DNA of 32,207 nucleotides. It comes from Desulfobulbaceae bacterium. GTDB taxonomy: Bacteria > Desulfobacterota > Desulfobulbia > Desulfobulbales > Desulfobulbaceae. The stretch lies in contig JABMJC010000015.1 in assembly GCA_013201405.1 (NCBI GenBank), positions 1-32,207 of the forward strand. Reading direction: 5' to 3'. The translations under genes were made by a program, and so were the position numbers. Below are positions 8,612-19,690 of this stretch, in pieces (position 1 is the stretch's first letter; every line of letters begins with the position of its first letter). The notes below the pieces were generated by a model, which saw only the letters and a list, made by a program, of their open reading frames with translations, was not told the DNA's origin and ran no database searches.

Positions 8612-9382
8612 ATGGAACCTGTGGTTTACCTGTATGACGGCACTTTTGCCGGCATGCTCCATGCAATTGCCCGAGCCGTGAAGGATGGCGGTGCAGTGCA
8701 TGCCATTACCCCGACCCATCGCTATACACCCACCTTGTTTGATACGGTCATCACCCTGAAATGTGATGCCGATCAGGCAGACCGCCTCCTGCAGTATCTG
8801 CAGAACCTGCATCCCTTGGCTGCCAATCTGGCGGTCTATGCCTATCTCAGTGGGGAGGGCGGGGTGGAAATGCAGATGTATAGCTTTGTGCACCTGTGTC
8901 TGCGCCGTGGCAAACAGGCGCTCTCCTACGAAAGCCATAGCGCTGTTGCCCACTTAAAAGGGCTTTTTCATGCCGTTTCCCGCGAAGCGCACCGCTACAA
9001 GGGGCTGATCCGTTTCCGCATTCTGGCGGATGATTTGCAATACGGCCCCTTTGAACCCCACTACAACATCATTTCCCTGTGCGCCCGGCATTTTAGGCGG
9101 CGCTTGGCCGGGTGCCGCTGGCTCCTGCACGACCTGCAGCGCAATAGCGCGCTCTACTGGGATACCGTGGATTTACAGCCGGTGGAGGTGGATACTGATT
9201 TTGCCGCCTACGTGGCTCTGCACGGAGAAGTACCGGCGGCACAGCTGAGCGAGAACGAACAGGAGTACCAGCAGCTATGGCGCGCTTTTCATAGGGCCAT
9301 CAGCAACCCGGCCCGGCATAATCCGCAGTTACAACAACAGGGCATGCCGCAGCGCTACTGGAAATATCTCACCGAGATGTGA
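8612..9382 (+). CDS. Putative DNA metabolism/repair protein (TIGR03915/DUF4130-like), partner of the upstream radical SAM protein
   Basis: VVYLYDGTFAGMLHAIARAV N-terminus, AHRYKGLIRFRIL core and QRYWKYLTEM C-terminus match this family by recall. Starts 1 nt after the upstream stop codon. Confidence 0.8.
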   Translation: MEPVVYLYDGTFAGMLHAIARAVKDGGAVHAITPTHRYTPTLFDTVITLKCDADQADRLLQYLQNLHPLAANLAVYAYLSGEGGVEMQMYSFVHLCLRRGKQALSYESHSAVAHLKGLFHAVSREAHRYKGLIRFRILADDLQYGPFEPHYNIISLCARHFRRRLAGCRWLLHDLQRNSALYWDTVDLQPVEVDTDFAAYVALHGEVPAAQLSENEQEYQQLWRAFHRAISNPARHNPQLQQQGMPQRYWKYLTEM

Positions 9383-9409
9383 GGTTGCGGGCCAAAGAGA
9401 GGAAGCCCC

Positions 9410-9794
9410 TTACCACAGCTCAGGACGAGCCAGAACGGGTACAAATGCGAGTGTTTGCGGTGTTTGTGCAGGGGGAAAACCGTTCAGGTGCATGGCCTGC
9501 CAGCCGAACGAATACGTGAGGGGGTAGTGCGGAAAGATAGGGCGGAAGATAGGGCGGAAGATAGGGCGCAGCAGGTTTGGCTTTGCAGCCAAACCTGCTG
9601 TAATAGGCTGAATCGCCATAGACAAAGACCAGGTCAAGGACCTTTTGCGCAAGCAGCGCAATGGCCACAGCCGCCACCACCGACCCTTCGTCTTTTGGAA
9701 AGGCGCTCAGGTACAGCTCGCGGATCTGTTCGCAGTCCTGTGCCTCTGCCGGGCAAATGCGGAGCATTGCGGTTTCATCACTGCACAATGCCAA
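9410..9794 (-). pseudogene. Remnant of a GNAT N-acetyltransferase (YhbS-like), internally deleted and frameshifted
   Basis: Frame 1: LRICPAEAQDCEQIRELYLSAFPKDEGSVVAAVAIALLAQKVLDLVFVYGDSAYYSRFGCKAKPAAPYLPPY. It continues in a second frame as PLTYSFGWQAMHLN...ARPELW*. The acetyl-CoA-binding core is absent. Confidence 0.75.
9530..9566. repeat. 12-bp tandem repeat (CGGAAGATAGGG), 3 copies, one copy 13 nt long
   Basis: CGGAAAGATAGGG / CGGAAGATAGGG / CGGAAGATAGGG read directly. Confidence 0.95.
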
Positions 9795-9809
9795 TGAATT
9801 TCAATGCCC

Positions 9810-12014
<2,205 letters not shown>

Positions 12015-12277
12015 GATTCACCTGATGTACTGGGTCCCTTTCATGTACGATCTGCCCCAAATGGCGTACTATGCCACTAAAATTACTTCTGTTTACTCCT
12101 ACAAAGGCTTATCCCGCAGTATAAACAAGTTGAGGTGAACAGGAAAGAAGAGCGGGCAAGCTAATGGAAATTTAACGCAAAATAATCAACATATTAATAT
12201 AAGATAGCTGATTATCCGCACCTGTGTCATTCCTGTCTGGAGCAGGGCATTCTTCCAACAGTCACAACAAGAGGGGT

Positions 12278-12634
12278 TCAGGCGGCTGCCCTGTATGTGG
12301 GTGCATCTGCTGCCATGTCCTGGTCGGCACCTTGCACAAGCATGGCATGGAAGTTGGCCCTGGCTTCACTTGAACCGATCACCGCCACCATATCCTTGCC
12401 CTGTAAGCGAAAGTCAGGCCCAGGATTGACCTGTACTGCACCACTGCGCAGTACCCCCACTACGGACACACCGGTTTGACTGCGGACACGCGCTTCAGCC
12501 AGACTTCTGCCTAGCAGCCCACAGCCTTCCTGTACACTGAACCATTCCAGATCGAAATTCTGTTCTGCGGTGCGCAACTGCGCCAGGGTCTTGTATTGCT
12601 GCAGCAGGTGTTCGCCTTGGTCCTTCAGTTGCAA
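12278..12634 (-). pseudogene. Detached RCK_C/TrkA-C domain of the adjacent antiporter, in the same frame after a TAG stop
   Basis: FSVQEGCGLLGRSLAEARVRSQTGVSVVGVLRSGAVQVNPGPDFRLQGKDMVAVIGS is a typical RCK_C domain. The frame is continuous with 12641..14428 (EPLR-TAG-EFLQLKD). Confidence 0.75.
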
Positions 12635-12640
12635 AAATTC

Positions 12641-14428
12641 CTAGCGGAGTGGTTCGGTGTGCTGGTGTACCTCCTGCACCGGCAGGCCCAGGTGTAAGAG
12701 GGCCTGTCGAGTTATTTCCAGACCAGCCTCAAATTCCGGATACACCAGATCCCGTACTTTGAGTTTGTCGAATACCGGCATGAATTCGGTATCAGCCAGG
12801 CGCGCCACCACCTGAATGGTTGGATTGTGCAAACGTGCATTGTGGATAATGGCCTGCGCCACTACCACCGCCGGAATGCTGACCACCAGCAGCACAGCCC
12901 TGGCTGTGTTGGCAGCCTCCAGCACCACCGCTTGGCTGGCATCGCCAAACACCACCTTGAACCCGGCCTCCTTGGCCATTTCCACCAGGCGTTGATCCAA
13001 TTCGATAATGACAAAAGGGATGTGCAACCCGTGGAGAATTTTAGCAATCTGCATGCCAATGCGGCCGCCACCGGCAATCACCACATGCTGTGCCAGTTCG
13101 TCGCTGGCAAAGTTAAAGCTACGCATGGGCTCCCTGCGCATGTGTCGTTTCTTGATTTCGTAGAGGCGGCTGGTTTGTCCGGAGAGCAGGGGAGTGAGCA
13201 TCATGGTGGCCACTGCGGTGGTAAGCACCAGGTTGTACAGTTCTGCGCTGATTGAGCCCGTTGACAGACCGATGCGCGCCAACACAAAGGTGAATTCGCC
13301 AATCTGGAAGAGACCCAGGCCCACGGCAATGGGAATGACATTGCCATAGTGGAACAGGCAGGCGATGGCGGCAAAAATAGCGACCTTGCCCATGGTCACC
13401 AGAAGAACCAGCAGGGTCACCATCCAAAGATGATCCACCAAAAAACGGGGATTCAGCAGCATACCCACCGAGGCGAAGAAGAGCAGGCCAAACACGTCGC
13501 GCAGTGGAATGACATCGCTGAGCGCCTGGTGACCATAGTCAGACTCAGTGAGCACCATGCCAGCGATAAAGGCGCCAAAGGCAAAGGACAGCCCAACCAG
13601 ATAGGTGGCGTAGCCAACACCCAGGCCAATGGCAATCACGGCCAGTAAAAACAGTTCTCGCGAACCTAGGGCTGCAATGTGCCTGAGTAGTACTGGCAGC
13701 ATTTTGGCGCCGAAAAACAGCATGCAGGCCAGAAAAAGTACTGTCTTGAGCAGGGCATAGCCCAGGGCAGGCAACCCGGCTGCCGGGTCGTTCATCATGG
13801 GCAGAAGAATCATCATCGGCACGACAGCCAGGTCCTGCACAATGAGCATGCCGATCATCACCTTACTGGAAAGGGTGCCCATCCAGCCCTGGTTCATCAG
13901 GGTTTTCAAAAGCACCATGGTGCTGGAGAGAGAGATCAGCGCGCCAAACCATACCGAGGCAGTCAAATCCCAACCCAGCAGGCGACCAATGCCCATGCCC
14001 AGCAGCATGGTCAGGAGGATTTGCAGGGGTGTGCCCACAAAGGCGATCACCTTCACTGGCTTCAAGTCTTTATAGGAAAATTCGAGCCCCAGGGCAAAGA
14101 GGAGCAGGGCCACGCCTATTTCTGCCAGCAGTTCAATTTCGTGAATTTCTTGGATGATGATGCCGCCGGTATGTGGGCCCAGAAGAATACCGGCCAGGAT
14201 GTAGCCAAGAATAAGCGGCTGATGCAGCCGCTGCATGATAAGGCCACAGAAAAATGCGGTGATAACCAGAATGATGATGTCGGCGGCAATGCCCATGAAA
14301 TACGTGCCCTGAAAGAAAAGAACCCGCGTGATGCGCGGGTGCATGTTGACAGGTGGCTCAAATCGACGTAAAAGTGGCAGATTGTGCATGCTCCGACCGT
14401 AATAGGCCGGAGCATTGTCTTTGGACAC
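12641..14428 (-). CDS. CPA2 (KefB-type) cation:proton antiporter with TrkA-N domain, truncated before its RCK_C domain
   Basis: Na+/H+ exchanger fold ([32 protein letters not shown]), then Rossmann TrkA-N ([18 protein letters not shown]...VVFGDAS). The start may be the internal ATG at 14296. Confidence 0.88.
   Translation of the reverse strand: MSKDNAPAYYGRSMHNLPLLRRFEPPVNMHPRITRVLFFQGTYFMGIAADIIILVITAFFCGLIMQRLHQPLILGYILAGILLGPHTGGIIIQEIHEIELLAEIGVALLLFALGLEFSYKDLKPVKVIAFVGTPLQILLTMLLGMGIGRLLGWDLTASVWFGALISLSSTMVLLKTLMNQGWMGTLSSKVMIGMLIVQDLAVVPMMILLPMMNDPAAGLPALGYALLKTVLFLACMLFFGAKMLPVLLRHIAALGSRELFLLAVIAIGLGVGYATYLVGLSFAFGAFIAGMVLTESDYGHQALSDVIPLRDVFGLLFFASVGMLLNPRFLVDHLWMVTLLVLLVTMGKVAIFAAIACLFHYGNVIPIAVGLGLFQIGEFTFVLARIGLSTGSISAELYNLVLTTAVATMMLTPLLSGQTSRLYEIKKRHMRREPMRSFNFASDELAQHVVIAGGGRIGMQIAKILHGLHIPFVIIELDQRLVEMAKEAGFKVVFGDASQAVVLEAANTARAVLLVVSIPAVVVAQAIIHNARLHNPTIQVVARLADTEFMPVFDKLKVRDLVYPEFEAGLEITRQALLHLGLPVQEVHQHTEPLR
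14322..14340 (-). terminator. Terminator/attenuator-like hairpin upstream of the likely antiporter start codon
   Basis: Minus strand reads ACCCGCG-CATCA-CGCGGGT followed by TTCTTTTCTTTC: perfect 7-bp stem with a U-rich tail. Confidence 0.4.
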
Positions 14429-14541
14429 AATACCTCAATTTGGCCCAGCAATGCCAGAAATTTGCACAACTCTGGCTGGCAGGACAGCCGTTTTTTGAAT
14501 GCTAGCCTGTTTGGGCCCATGCAGTGAATAGGAGTGGAATA

Positions 14542-15345
14542 ATGGGTTTGGAACTGATTATCACCTACTTGGTTGTTGGTCTCATTGCCGGTGTGCTGGC
14601 AGGCCTGCTGGGTGTGGGTGGGGGCGTGGTGATCGTGCCCATGCTGGTTTTTTGCTTCACCCGCCAGAGCGTACAGTTTGAAGTGATGATGCACCTGGCC
14701 CTGGGCACCTCTCTGGCCAGTATCATCTTCACCTCCATCTCCAGCTTCATGGCTCATCATCGCCGGGGCGCGGTGGATTGGGAAATTGTCCGCCGCATTG
14801 TGCTGGGTATTCTTTTAGGCACCTTTTTGGGTGGCTTTGTTGCAGCCAGGTTGTCCACTGGTTTTCTCAAGGTGTTTTTCTGTATCTTCCTCTACATCGT
14901 GGCCACCCAGATGATCCTCAACAAAAAACCCAAGCCAACCAGGGAGTTGCCTGGTCGCGGCGGCATGTTTGGCATGGGGTCGCTCATTGGTGTGGTTTCC
15001 AGCCTGGTGGGTATTGGCGGTGGCTCACTTTCCGTGCCCTTTATGCTCTTTTGCAATGTCAGCGCGCACCGCGCCGTGGGCACCTCGGCTGCCATTGGTC
15101 TACCCATTGCCATTGCCGGTGCCTTGAGCTATCTGATCAACGGCATTGGCGTTGCAGACCGTCCGCCACTGAGCTGGGGCTATATCTATCTTCCTGCCTT
15201 CATTGGTATTGTGTGTGCCAGCGTGCTGACTGCACCCCTGGGAGCCAAACTGGCCCATGCCCTGCCTGTGGATAAACTCAAGCGTCTCTTTGCCATTTTC
15301 CTCTACATCGTGGCTACCCGCATGCTCTGGTCGCTCTTGCATTGA
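14542..15345 (+). CDS. Sulfite exporter TauE/SafE family protein
   Basis: GLLGVGGGVVIVPML and GSLIGVVSSLVGIGGGSLSVPFM repeats; AGGAG about 6 nt upstream of ATG 14542. Confidence 0.9.
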   Translation: MGLELIITYLVVGLIAGVLAGLLGVGGGVVIVPMLVFCFTRQSVQFEVMMHLALGTSLASIIFTSISSFMAHHRRGAVDWEIVRRIVLGILLGTFLGGFVAARLSTGFLKVFFCIFLYIVATQMILNKKPKPTRELPGRGGMFGMGSLIGVVSSLVGIGGGSLSVPFMLFCNVSAHRAVGTSAAIGLPIAIAGALSYLINGIGVADRPPLSWGYIYLPAFIGIVCASVLTAPLGAKLAHALPVDKLKRLFAIFLYIVATRMLWSLLH

Positions 15346-15384
15346 TGGCCCACAGTTGTGGTCTGCACACCATTGAACAACAAT

Positions 15385-15431
15385 GGAGAGCTGTTGGGTG
15401 GGGCTGGAGCATGTACAACCAACAGCTCTCC
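15385..15431. repeat. Perfect 13-bp inverted repeat (hairpin), 21-nt loop
   Basis: GGAGAGCTGTTGG (15385-15397) and CCAACAGCTCTCC (15419-15431). Confidence 0.8.
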
Positions 15432-16127
15432 GTGGTCGCCTTAGATAACACCATGGAGAAAAAGACTGTTTTCAGGTCTTGTTAAGATCAGCCAACAAGA
15501 TCAGTCACAAGACCGCCAAGTTGCCTGTAACAACTCGGCTGCAGCAAGCTGGCATCCTTCAATTTAATATCCTTCTGCCCATTTTCTCCGTGTTCTCTCC
15601 TTGTTGAAACGTAGTGTGGCTTGCATACGTGAACCTTCTTTGCTTCCTCCAGGCCGCATGCAGGCCGCAAGTACTGTATAGAGACAGTATAATCCACGGA
15701 TGCTTTGCCCAAGTTTCCACATCCTGCACAGCCAGTTTCTTTGCACTAAGATCATGGAGTTAAAAAGCAAGCCAGGCACAGGAGAGGAAAAAAGACAAAA
15801 AACATGATGCAAGTGGTGGCAGGCCTGGGAATGCAGGTAATGCTGTTGTCTGCTTGCCAGGGTAAACAGCCGCAGCCTGATATGGACCTGTGTACTGAAG
15901 CTGGCAAAGGAGCGTTTTTTAAAGTCTTGCCTGTTTCAGCATGTGTTCTTGCTGATTTTTTACAGCAATCAATGTATTTCTGTTGTTTTTTAGGTAGATT
16001 TCACCATTTTTTATAGTGAATGCCAGGTGCTAGCTTGCCTAGAATGAAAAACAATCTATTGTATGTGGGAAATCCGCTCATGCGGTAAGATTTTGGTGAA
16101 TCAATAAATAGTGCTAAGAGGTGTACC

Positions 16128-16901
16128 ATGAAAACACGGAAAAAGGTAATTCTGACTTCTGTCCTGGCAGCCACTTTTGTTTTAGCAGGCGGCTACGCTG
16201 CTGCGGAAGAAACCACCACCTGGAAACAGGCAGGGAGCGAAATAAAGGAAGCTGGTTCCCAGGTTAAAGATGCTGCAGGCGCAGTAGTCGATGCCACGGT
16301 TGATTCCAGCAAAAAGGCTTGGGACAAGGTGAGCACTACCACTGGTGATGCCGTGAATGCTGTTCAGGAAAAGAGTTCAGCCGCATGGGAAAAGACCAAG
16401 GAAGAGGCCAGGGAAGCAAAGGAAAACATCAAGGATGCTGGTCAGGAAGCCAAGGTAAAGAGTGAAAGGGCCGTAGAAAAGACCAAAGAAGCTGGCCAGG
16501 AAGCCAAGGCAAAGACTGAAAGGGCCGTAGAAAAGGCTGAGGTTAAACACCAGAAAGCTGTAGAAAAGGCCGAAGCTAAAAGCAAGGAAGCCGTAGAAAA
16601 GACCAAAGAAGCCGGCCAGGAGGCCAAGGCCAAAACTGAAGATGCGGTAGAGAAGGTCGAAGCCAAGACTGAAAAGGCCGTAGAAAAGGCTGAAGCTCAA
16701 AGCAAGGAAGCTGTAGAAAAGACCAAAGAAGCCGGCCAGGAGGCCAAGGCCAAAGCTGAAGATGCAGTCGAGAAGGCCGAGGCCAAGACTGAAGATGCGG
16801 TAGAGAAGGCCGAGGCTGAGAGCAAGAAAGCTGCAGAAGAAACCAAGGAAGCGGTAGACAAGGTCAGGGCTGAGGTCCACGAAGCCACTGCCCCCAAATG
16901 A
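16128..16901 (+). CDS. Exported Ala/Glu/Lys-rich helical repeat protein (LEA/apolipoprotein-like)
   Basis: Signal peptide-like N-terminus (MKTRKKVILTSVLAATFVLAGGYAAAEE). Repeats of AVEKTKEAGQEAKAKTEDAVEKAEAK; charged with few aromatics. Confidence 0.8.
   Translation: MKTRKKVILTSVLAATFVLAGGYAAAEETTTWKQAGSEIKEAGSQVKDAAGAVVDATVDSSKKAWDKVSTTTGDAVNAVQEKSSAAWEKTKEEAREAKENIKDAGQEAKVKSERAVEKTKEAGQEAKAKTERAVEKAEVKHQKAVEKAEAKSKEAVEKTKEAGQEAKAKTEDAVEKVEAKTEKAVEKAEAQSKEAVEKTKEAGQEAKAKAEDAVEKAEAKTEDAVEKAEAESKKAAEETKEAVDKVRAEVHEATAPK
16441..16860 (+). repeat. Tandem repeat with 120-bp (40-aa) period, about 3.5 copies, inside the CDS
   Basis: 16441-16560, 16561-16680 and 16681-16800 align without gaps (e.g. 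CCGTAGAAAAGACCAAAGAAGC(T/C)GGCCAGGA at the same offset); partial fourth copy to about 16860. Confidence 0.9.
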
Positions 16902-16994
16902 TCGGCGCAGAGGAGCGGATGATCACCGCCCTTGTTTTTATATAGTACCTGTCATCTCCTTGGGTGAATCGCTTGAGGAGATGGAAAAAATCGA

Positions 16995-17027
16995 GGCCTG
17001 AAGCGCATTGCGTTTCAGGCCTTTTTT
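16995..17027 (+). terminator. Intrinsic terminator
   Basis: GGCCTGAAGCGC-ATT-GCGTTTCAGGCC followed by TTTTTT. Upstream A-run (GAAAAAATC) makes it plausibly bidirectional between convergent genes. Confidence 0.85.
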
Positions 17028-17109
17028 CATACATGGGCTCAAGGGCGCTGCGACAGGTTCGTGGAGCAAAATCTTACCCGCAGCCAAGCCGCAGCGATTA
17101 TAAAAACGC

Positions 17110-18495
17110 CTACAGAATGTGGCTGCTGTGCGCTTCCGGTAGGATCACCTCGGTGTTGCCCAACAGTTCGGCAAAACCCTGCATGATGCTCTCTTCACCG
17201 TGCACCAAAAAGGTGCGTGCAGGAGCGGCTTGTGCATGCCAGGTGAGCAGTTCCTGTTGATCGGCATGGGCGGAGAAACCATTGATGGTGTGGATGCTGG
17301 CATTGACCGCGATCTCTTCCTGGAAAATACGTACTTCATCTGCGCCGTCGATAATGGTGCGGGCCAGGGTGCCCTGGGCGGCAAATCCGACAAAGACCAC
17401 AGCAGCTTCGGGCTTCCACAGGTTGTTGCGCAGGTGGTGGCGAATGCGGCCACCAGTGGCCATGCCCGAACCAGCGATAATCACCACGCCATCCATATTT
17501 TTCAAAGCCATGGAATCGGCTGCCTCGCGCGAATAGTGTAAACTAGGCAGGGAAAAGGGATCGCGGCCAGTCATTAGCACCTGCCAGGTTTCCTCGTCAA
17601 AACACTCGGGATGCCTGCGAAAAATTTCAGTGGCTGAAATGGCCATGGGCGAATCCAGATATACCCTGAGGTTGACAGGCAAAGCACCCTGTTCCACACC
17701 CTCGCGCAGGTAATAGAGAATTTCCTGGCTGCGTTCCAAGGCAAAACTGGGGATGAGTACGTTACCGTGGCGGGCAACGGTGGTGTTGATGGCTGTAAAG
17801 AGTTCGTCAATCGATTGCTTGAGATCCTTGTGCCGACGGTTGCCATAGGTGGTTTCCATCACCACCACGTCGGCATGGGGAGCCCGGGCCGGGTCGGGCA
17901 TAATGGCCCGGTCGCTGGAGCCGAGGTCACCGGAAAAAAGCACGCTGCGCTTTTGGCCATTTTCTTCCAGCTGCAGCAAAATACAGGCCGAACCCAGGAT
18001 GTGCCCGGCATCGTAAAAGGTGACAGCAATGCCCGGGGCAAGCTGGTGCGGTTTTTCCCAGCGAGCAATATCCACAAAAAAATCGAACACATTGAGCGCA
18101 TCCACCGTGGTGTAGAGTGGTTCTACCGGTGGACCCGGATTTTTCCGTTTGGCTGCCTTGTAGTTCTGGTACTTGGCATCTTCCTCCTGAATCTTGGCCG
18201 AATCCAGCAAAACCAGTCTAGTCAGTTCCCTGGTGGCTGAGGTGCACAGAACCCGGCCGGCAAACCCCTGTTTGACCAAAAGGGGAATACGACCACAGTG
18301 ATCCAGATGCGCATGGGTGAGCAAAAGAAAATCGATGCTGGCCGGGTCAAAACCAAAGTCATTGGCATTTTCTTCAGCAAGGGCCCGGCTGCCCTGGTAC
18401 AGGCCACAGTCGATGAGGATATTTTTGCCATTGCATGTCACCATGTGGCAGGAGCCGGTAACGCTTCTGGCTGCACCATGAAATGATATCTGCAT
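17110..18495 (-). CDS. MBL-fold / beta-CASP RNA metallohydrolase
   Basis: HGAARSVTGSCHMV, LLTHAHLDHCGRIPLL, FSGDLGSSDRAIMPDPA, GSGMATGGRIRHHL, VNGFSAHADQQEL-like motif (INGFSAHADQQELLTW). Start set at the MQISFHG Met rather than the longer ORF. Confidence 0.92.
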   Translation of the reverse strand: MQISFHGAARSVTGSCHMVTCNGKNILIDCGLYQGSRALAEENANDFGFDPASIDFLLLTHAHLDHCGRIPLLVKQGFAGRVLCTSATRELTRLVLLDSAKIQEEDAKYQNYKAAKRKNPGPPVEPLYTTVDALNVFDFFVDIARWEKPHQLAPGIAVTFYDAGHILGSACILLQLEENGQKRSVLFSGDLGSSDRAIMPDPARAPHADVVVMETTYGNRRHKDLKQSIDELFTAINTTVARHGNVLIPSFALERSQEILYYLREGVEQGALPVNLRVYLDSPMAISATEIFRRHPECFDEETWQVLMTGRDPFSLPSLHYSREAADSMALKNMDGVVIIAGSGMATGGRIRHHLRNNLWKPEAAVVFVGFAAQGTLARTIIDGADEVRIFQEEIAVNASIHTINGFSAHADQQELLTWHAQAAPARTFLVHGEESIMQGFAELLGNTEVILPEAHSSHIL

Positions 18496-18555
18496 AGATT
18501 TTCTCTCGATCTTGATAAAGAATTGGATTCGGACCGGCCTTTGTGTCAACAGCGC

Positions 18556-18945
18556 CTAGCTGTGTTTGAAGACCGGCACTTCCCGGGGCAGGGGCACAAT
18601 GGTTTCCACCAGACCGGCGAAACCACCTGCGTCGTCGTACCAGGGATACTGATGCACCAATTTGCGCTGTCCCTGTTTTTCCTTGTAATATATGTTGGCG
18701 CTCTGTTCGTTCAGCATGCGTCTAAGCTGAGCATTGGCCGTTTCCGGATGACAGTCGAACAGGCTTTTCCCTAAAAGATCCATACCGCCCCAGCGGCTGT
18801 AGTACTCTGCGGCCAGGCGATTCATGGCAATGATGATGCCCTGTTGGTCGCATACGCTGACCGCCAGGGGATAGTGGTGTATCCAGTCAAAGGATGGATT
18901 GTTTGTCTCTTGCTGCATGGGGTATTGTGGCGCACGCGTGGCCAT
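18556..18945 (-). CDS. PAS-domain protein
   Basis: FDWIHHYPLAVSVCDQQGIIIAMNRLAAEYYSRWGGMDLLGKSLFDCHPE is PAS-like; 129 aa with no output domain. Confidence 0.75.
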   Translation of the reverse strand: MATRAPQYPMQQETNNPSFDWIHHYPLAVSVCDQQGIIIAMNRLAAEYYSRWGGMDLLGKSLFDCHPETANAQLRRMLNEQSANIYYKEKQGQRKLVHQYPWYDDAGGFAGLVETIVPLPREVPVFKHS

Positions 18946-19079
18946 GTGTAACTTATTGTTGTTGTGGTGGAAAATGCCGTTTTGCTCGGCTTGGTCGCAG
19001 GAAACATCGCGACACAGCCAGAGATGATCCTATACCCGTTTTTTGCACTGGGATCGCATAGTTCTGCTGCACAATGCAG

Positions 19080-19667
19080 TTAAAAAATACCCAGTTCCTC
19101 TGGGGCAAAGGGTAGCCAGCGAAAGAGAAGATGTTCCAGGCGACCGCACCGTTGGAAATGGCGTTCGATTGCCTGGCAGCGTTCGGGATTGTTGTTGCCA
19201 TACCGCTCGATAATGTATTCGAGTCGTTCGTCCAACGAAACCACACCATGGTGGCGCACCCGCTTATCAGCATAGTGCACCAGTTCCATGGCGGCGAACT
19301 GGCCCGCCTCGTAACGCTGCGTTGCAAAGGGCGACAAACGCACATGCTGGGCTACAATGGCCGCCACCTCGGGATAACCCTCTTTATGGCAGATTTCCGC
19401 TCCCACCTGGGCATGATCGCAGCGGCTGTGGAGGCAGGGGGTTTTGGCTATATCGTGCAACAAGGCTCCGGCCAGCACTAGTTCCTTGGCTGCTTGCGGA
19501 TTGTTTGGCTGCATGGCGCAGAGGCCTTCGAGCAGTTGGATGGCCAGGCGTGCAACCACCAGGGAGTGACGGCGTATGTTGCTGAGCATACCGTACTGCT
19601 CCATGAGCAGCAGGCATTCGTGCAAACCAGGAATGCGGGGTGGTGCTGCCGTTGCCATCGTGGCCAT
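19080..19667 (-). CDS. HD-domain phosphohydrolase
   Basis: RRHSLVVARLA...AGALLHDIAKTPCLHSRCDHAQVGAEIC...VAQHVRL HD signature. Confidence 0.85.
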   Translation of the reverse strand: MATMATAAPPRIPGLHECLLLMEQYGMLSNIRRHSLVVARLAIQLLEGLCAMQPNNPQAAKELVLAGALLHDIAKTPCLHSRCDHAQVGAEICHKEGYPEVAAIVAQHVRLSPFATQRYEAGQFAAMELVHYADKRVRHHGVVSLDERLEYIIERYGNNNPERCQAIERHFQRCGRLEHLLFRWLPFAPEELGIF

Positions 19668-19690
19668 GGACTCTGTCCTGCTTCGCCTGC

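Noticed and set aside
15672-15691. TACTGTATAGAGACAGTA, a LexA-box-like dyad
   Set aside because: The spacing between CTGT and ACAG is 6 nt instead of 8, and no SOS gene lies next to it.
15488-16016. Small ORFs at 15488-15712, 15564-15812 and 15804-16016
   Set aside because: Short, Cys-rich, overlapping on both strands, without ribosome sites or recognisable domains.
16377-16880. 167-aa hydrophobic antisense ORF (FGLFYSFLALSFSLFYG repeats) opposite the LEA-like gene
   Set aside because: Direct consequence of reading the Lys/Glu/Ala tandem repeat in reverse; no start context or independent support.
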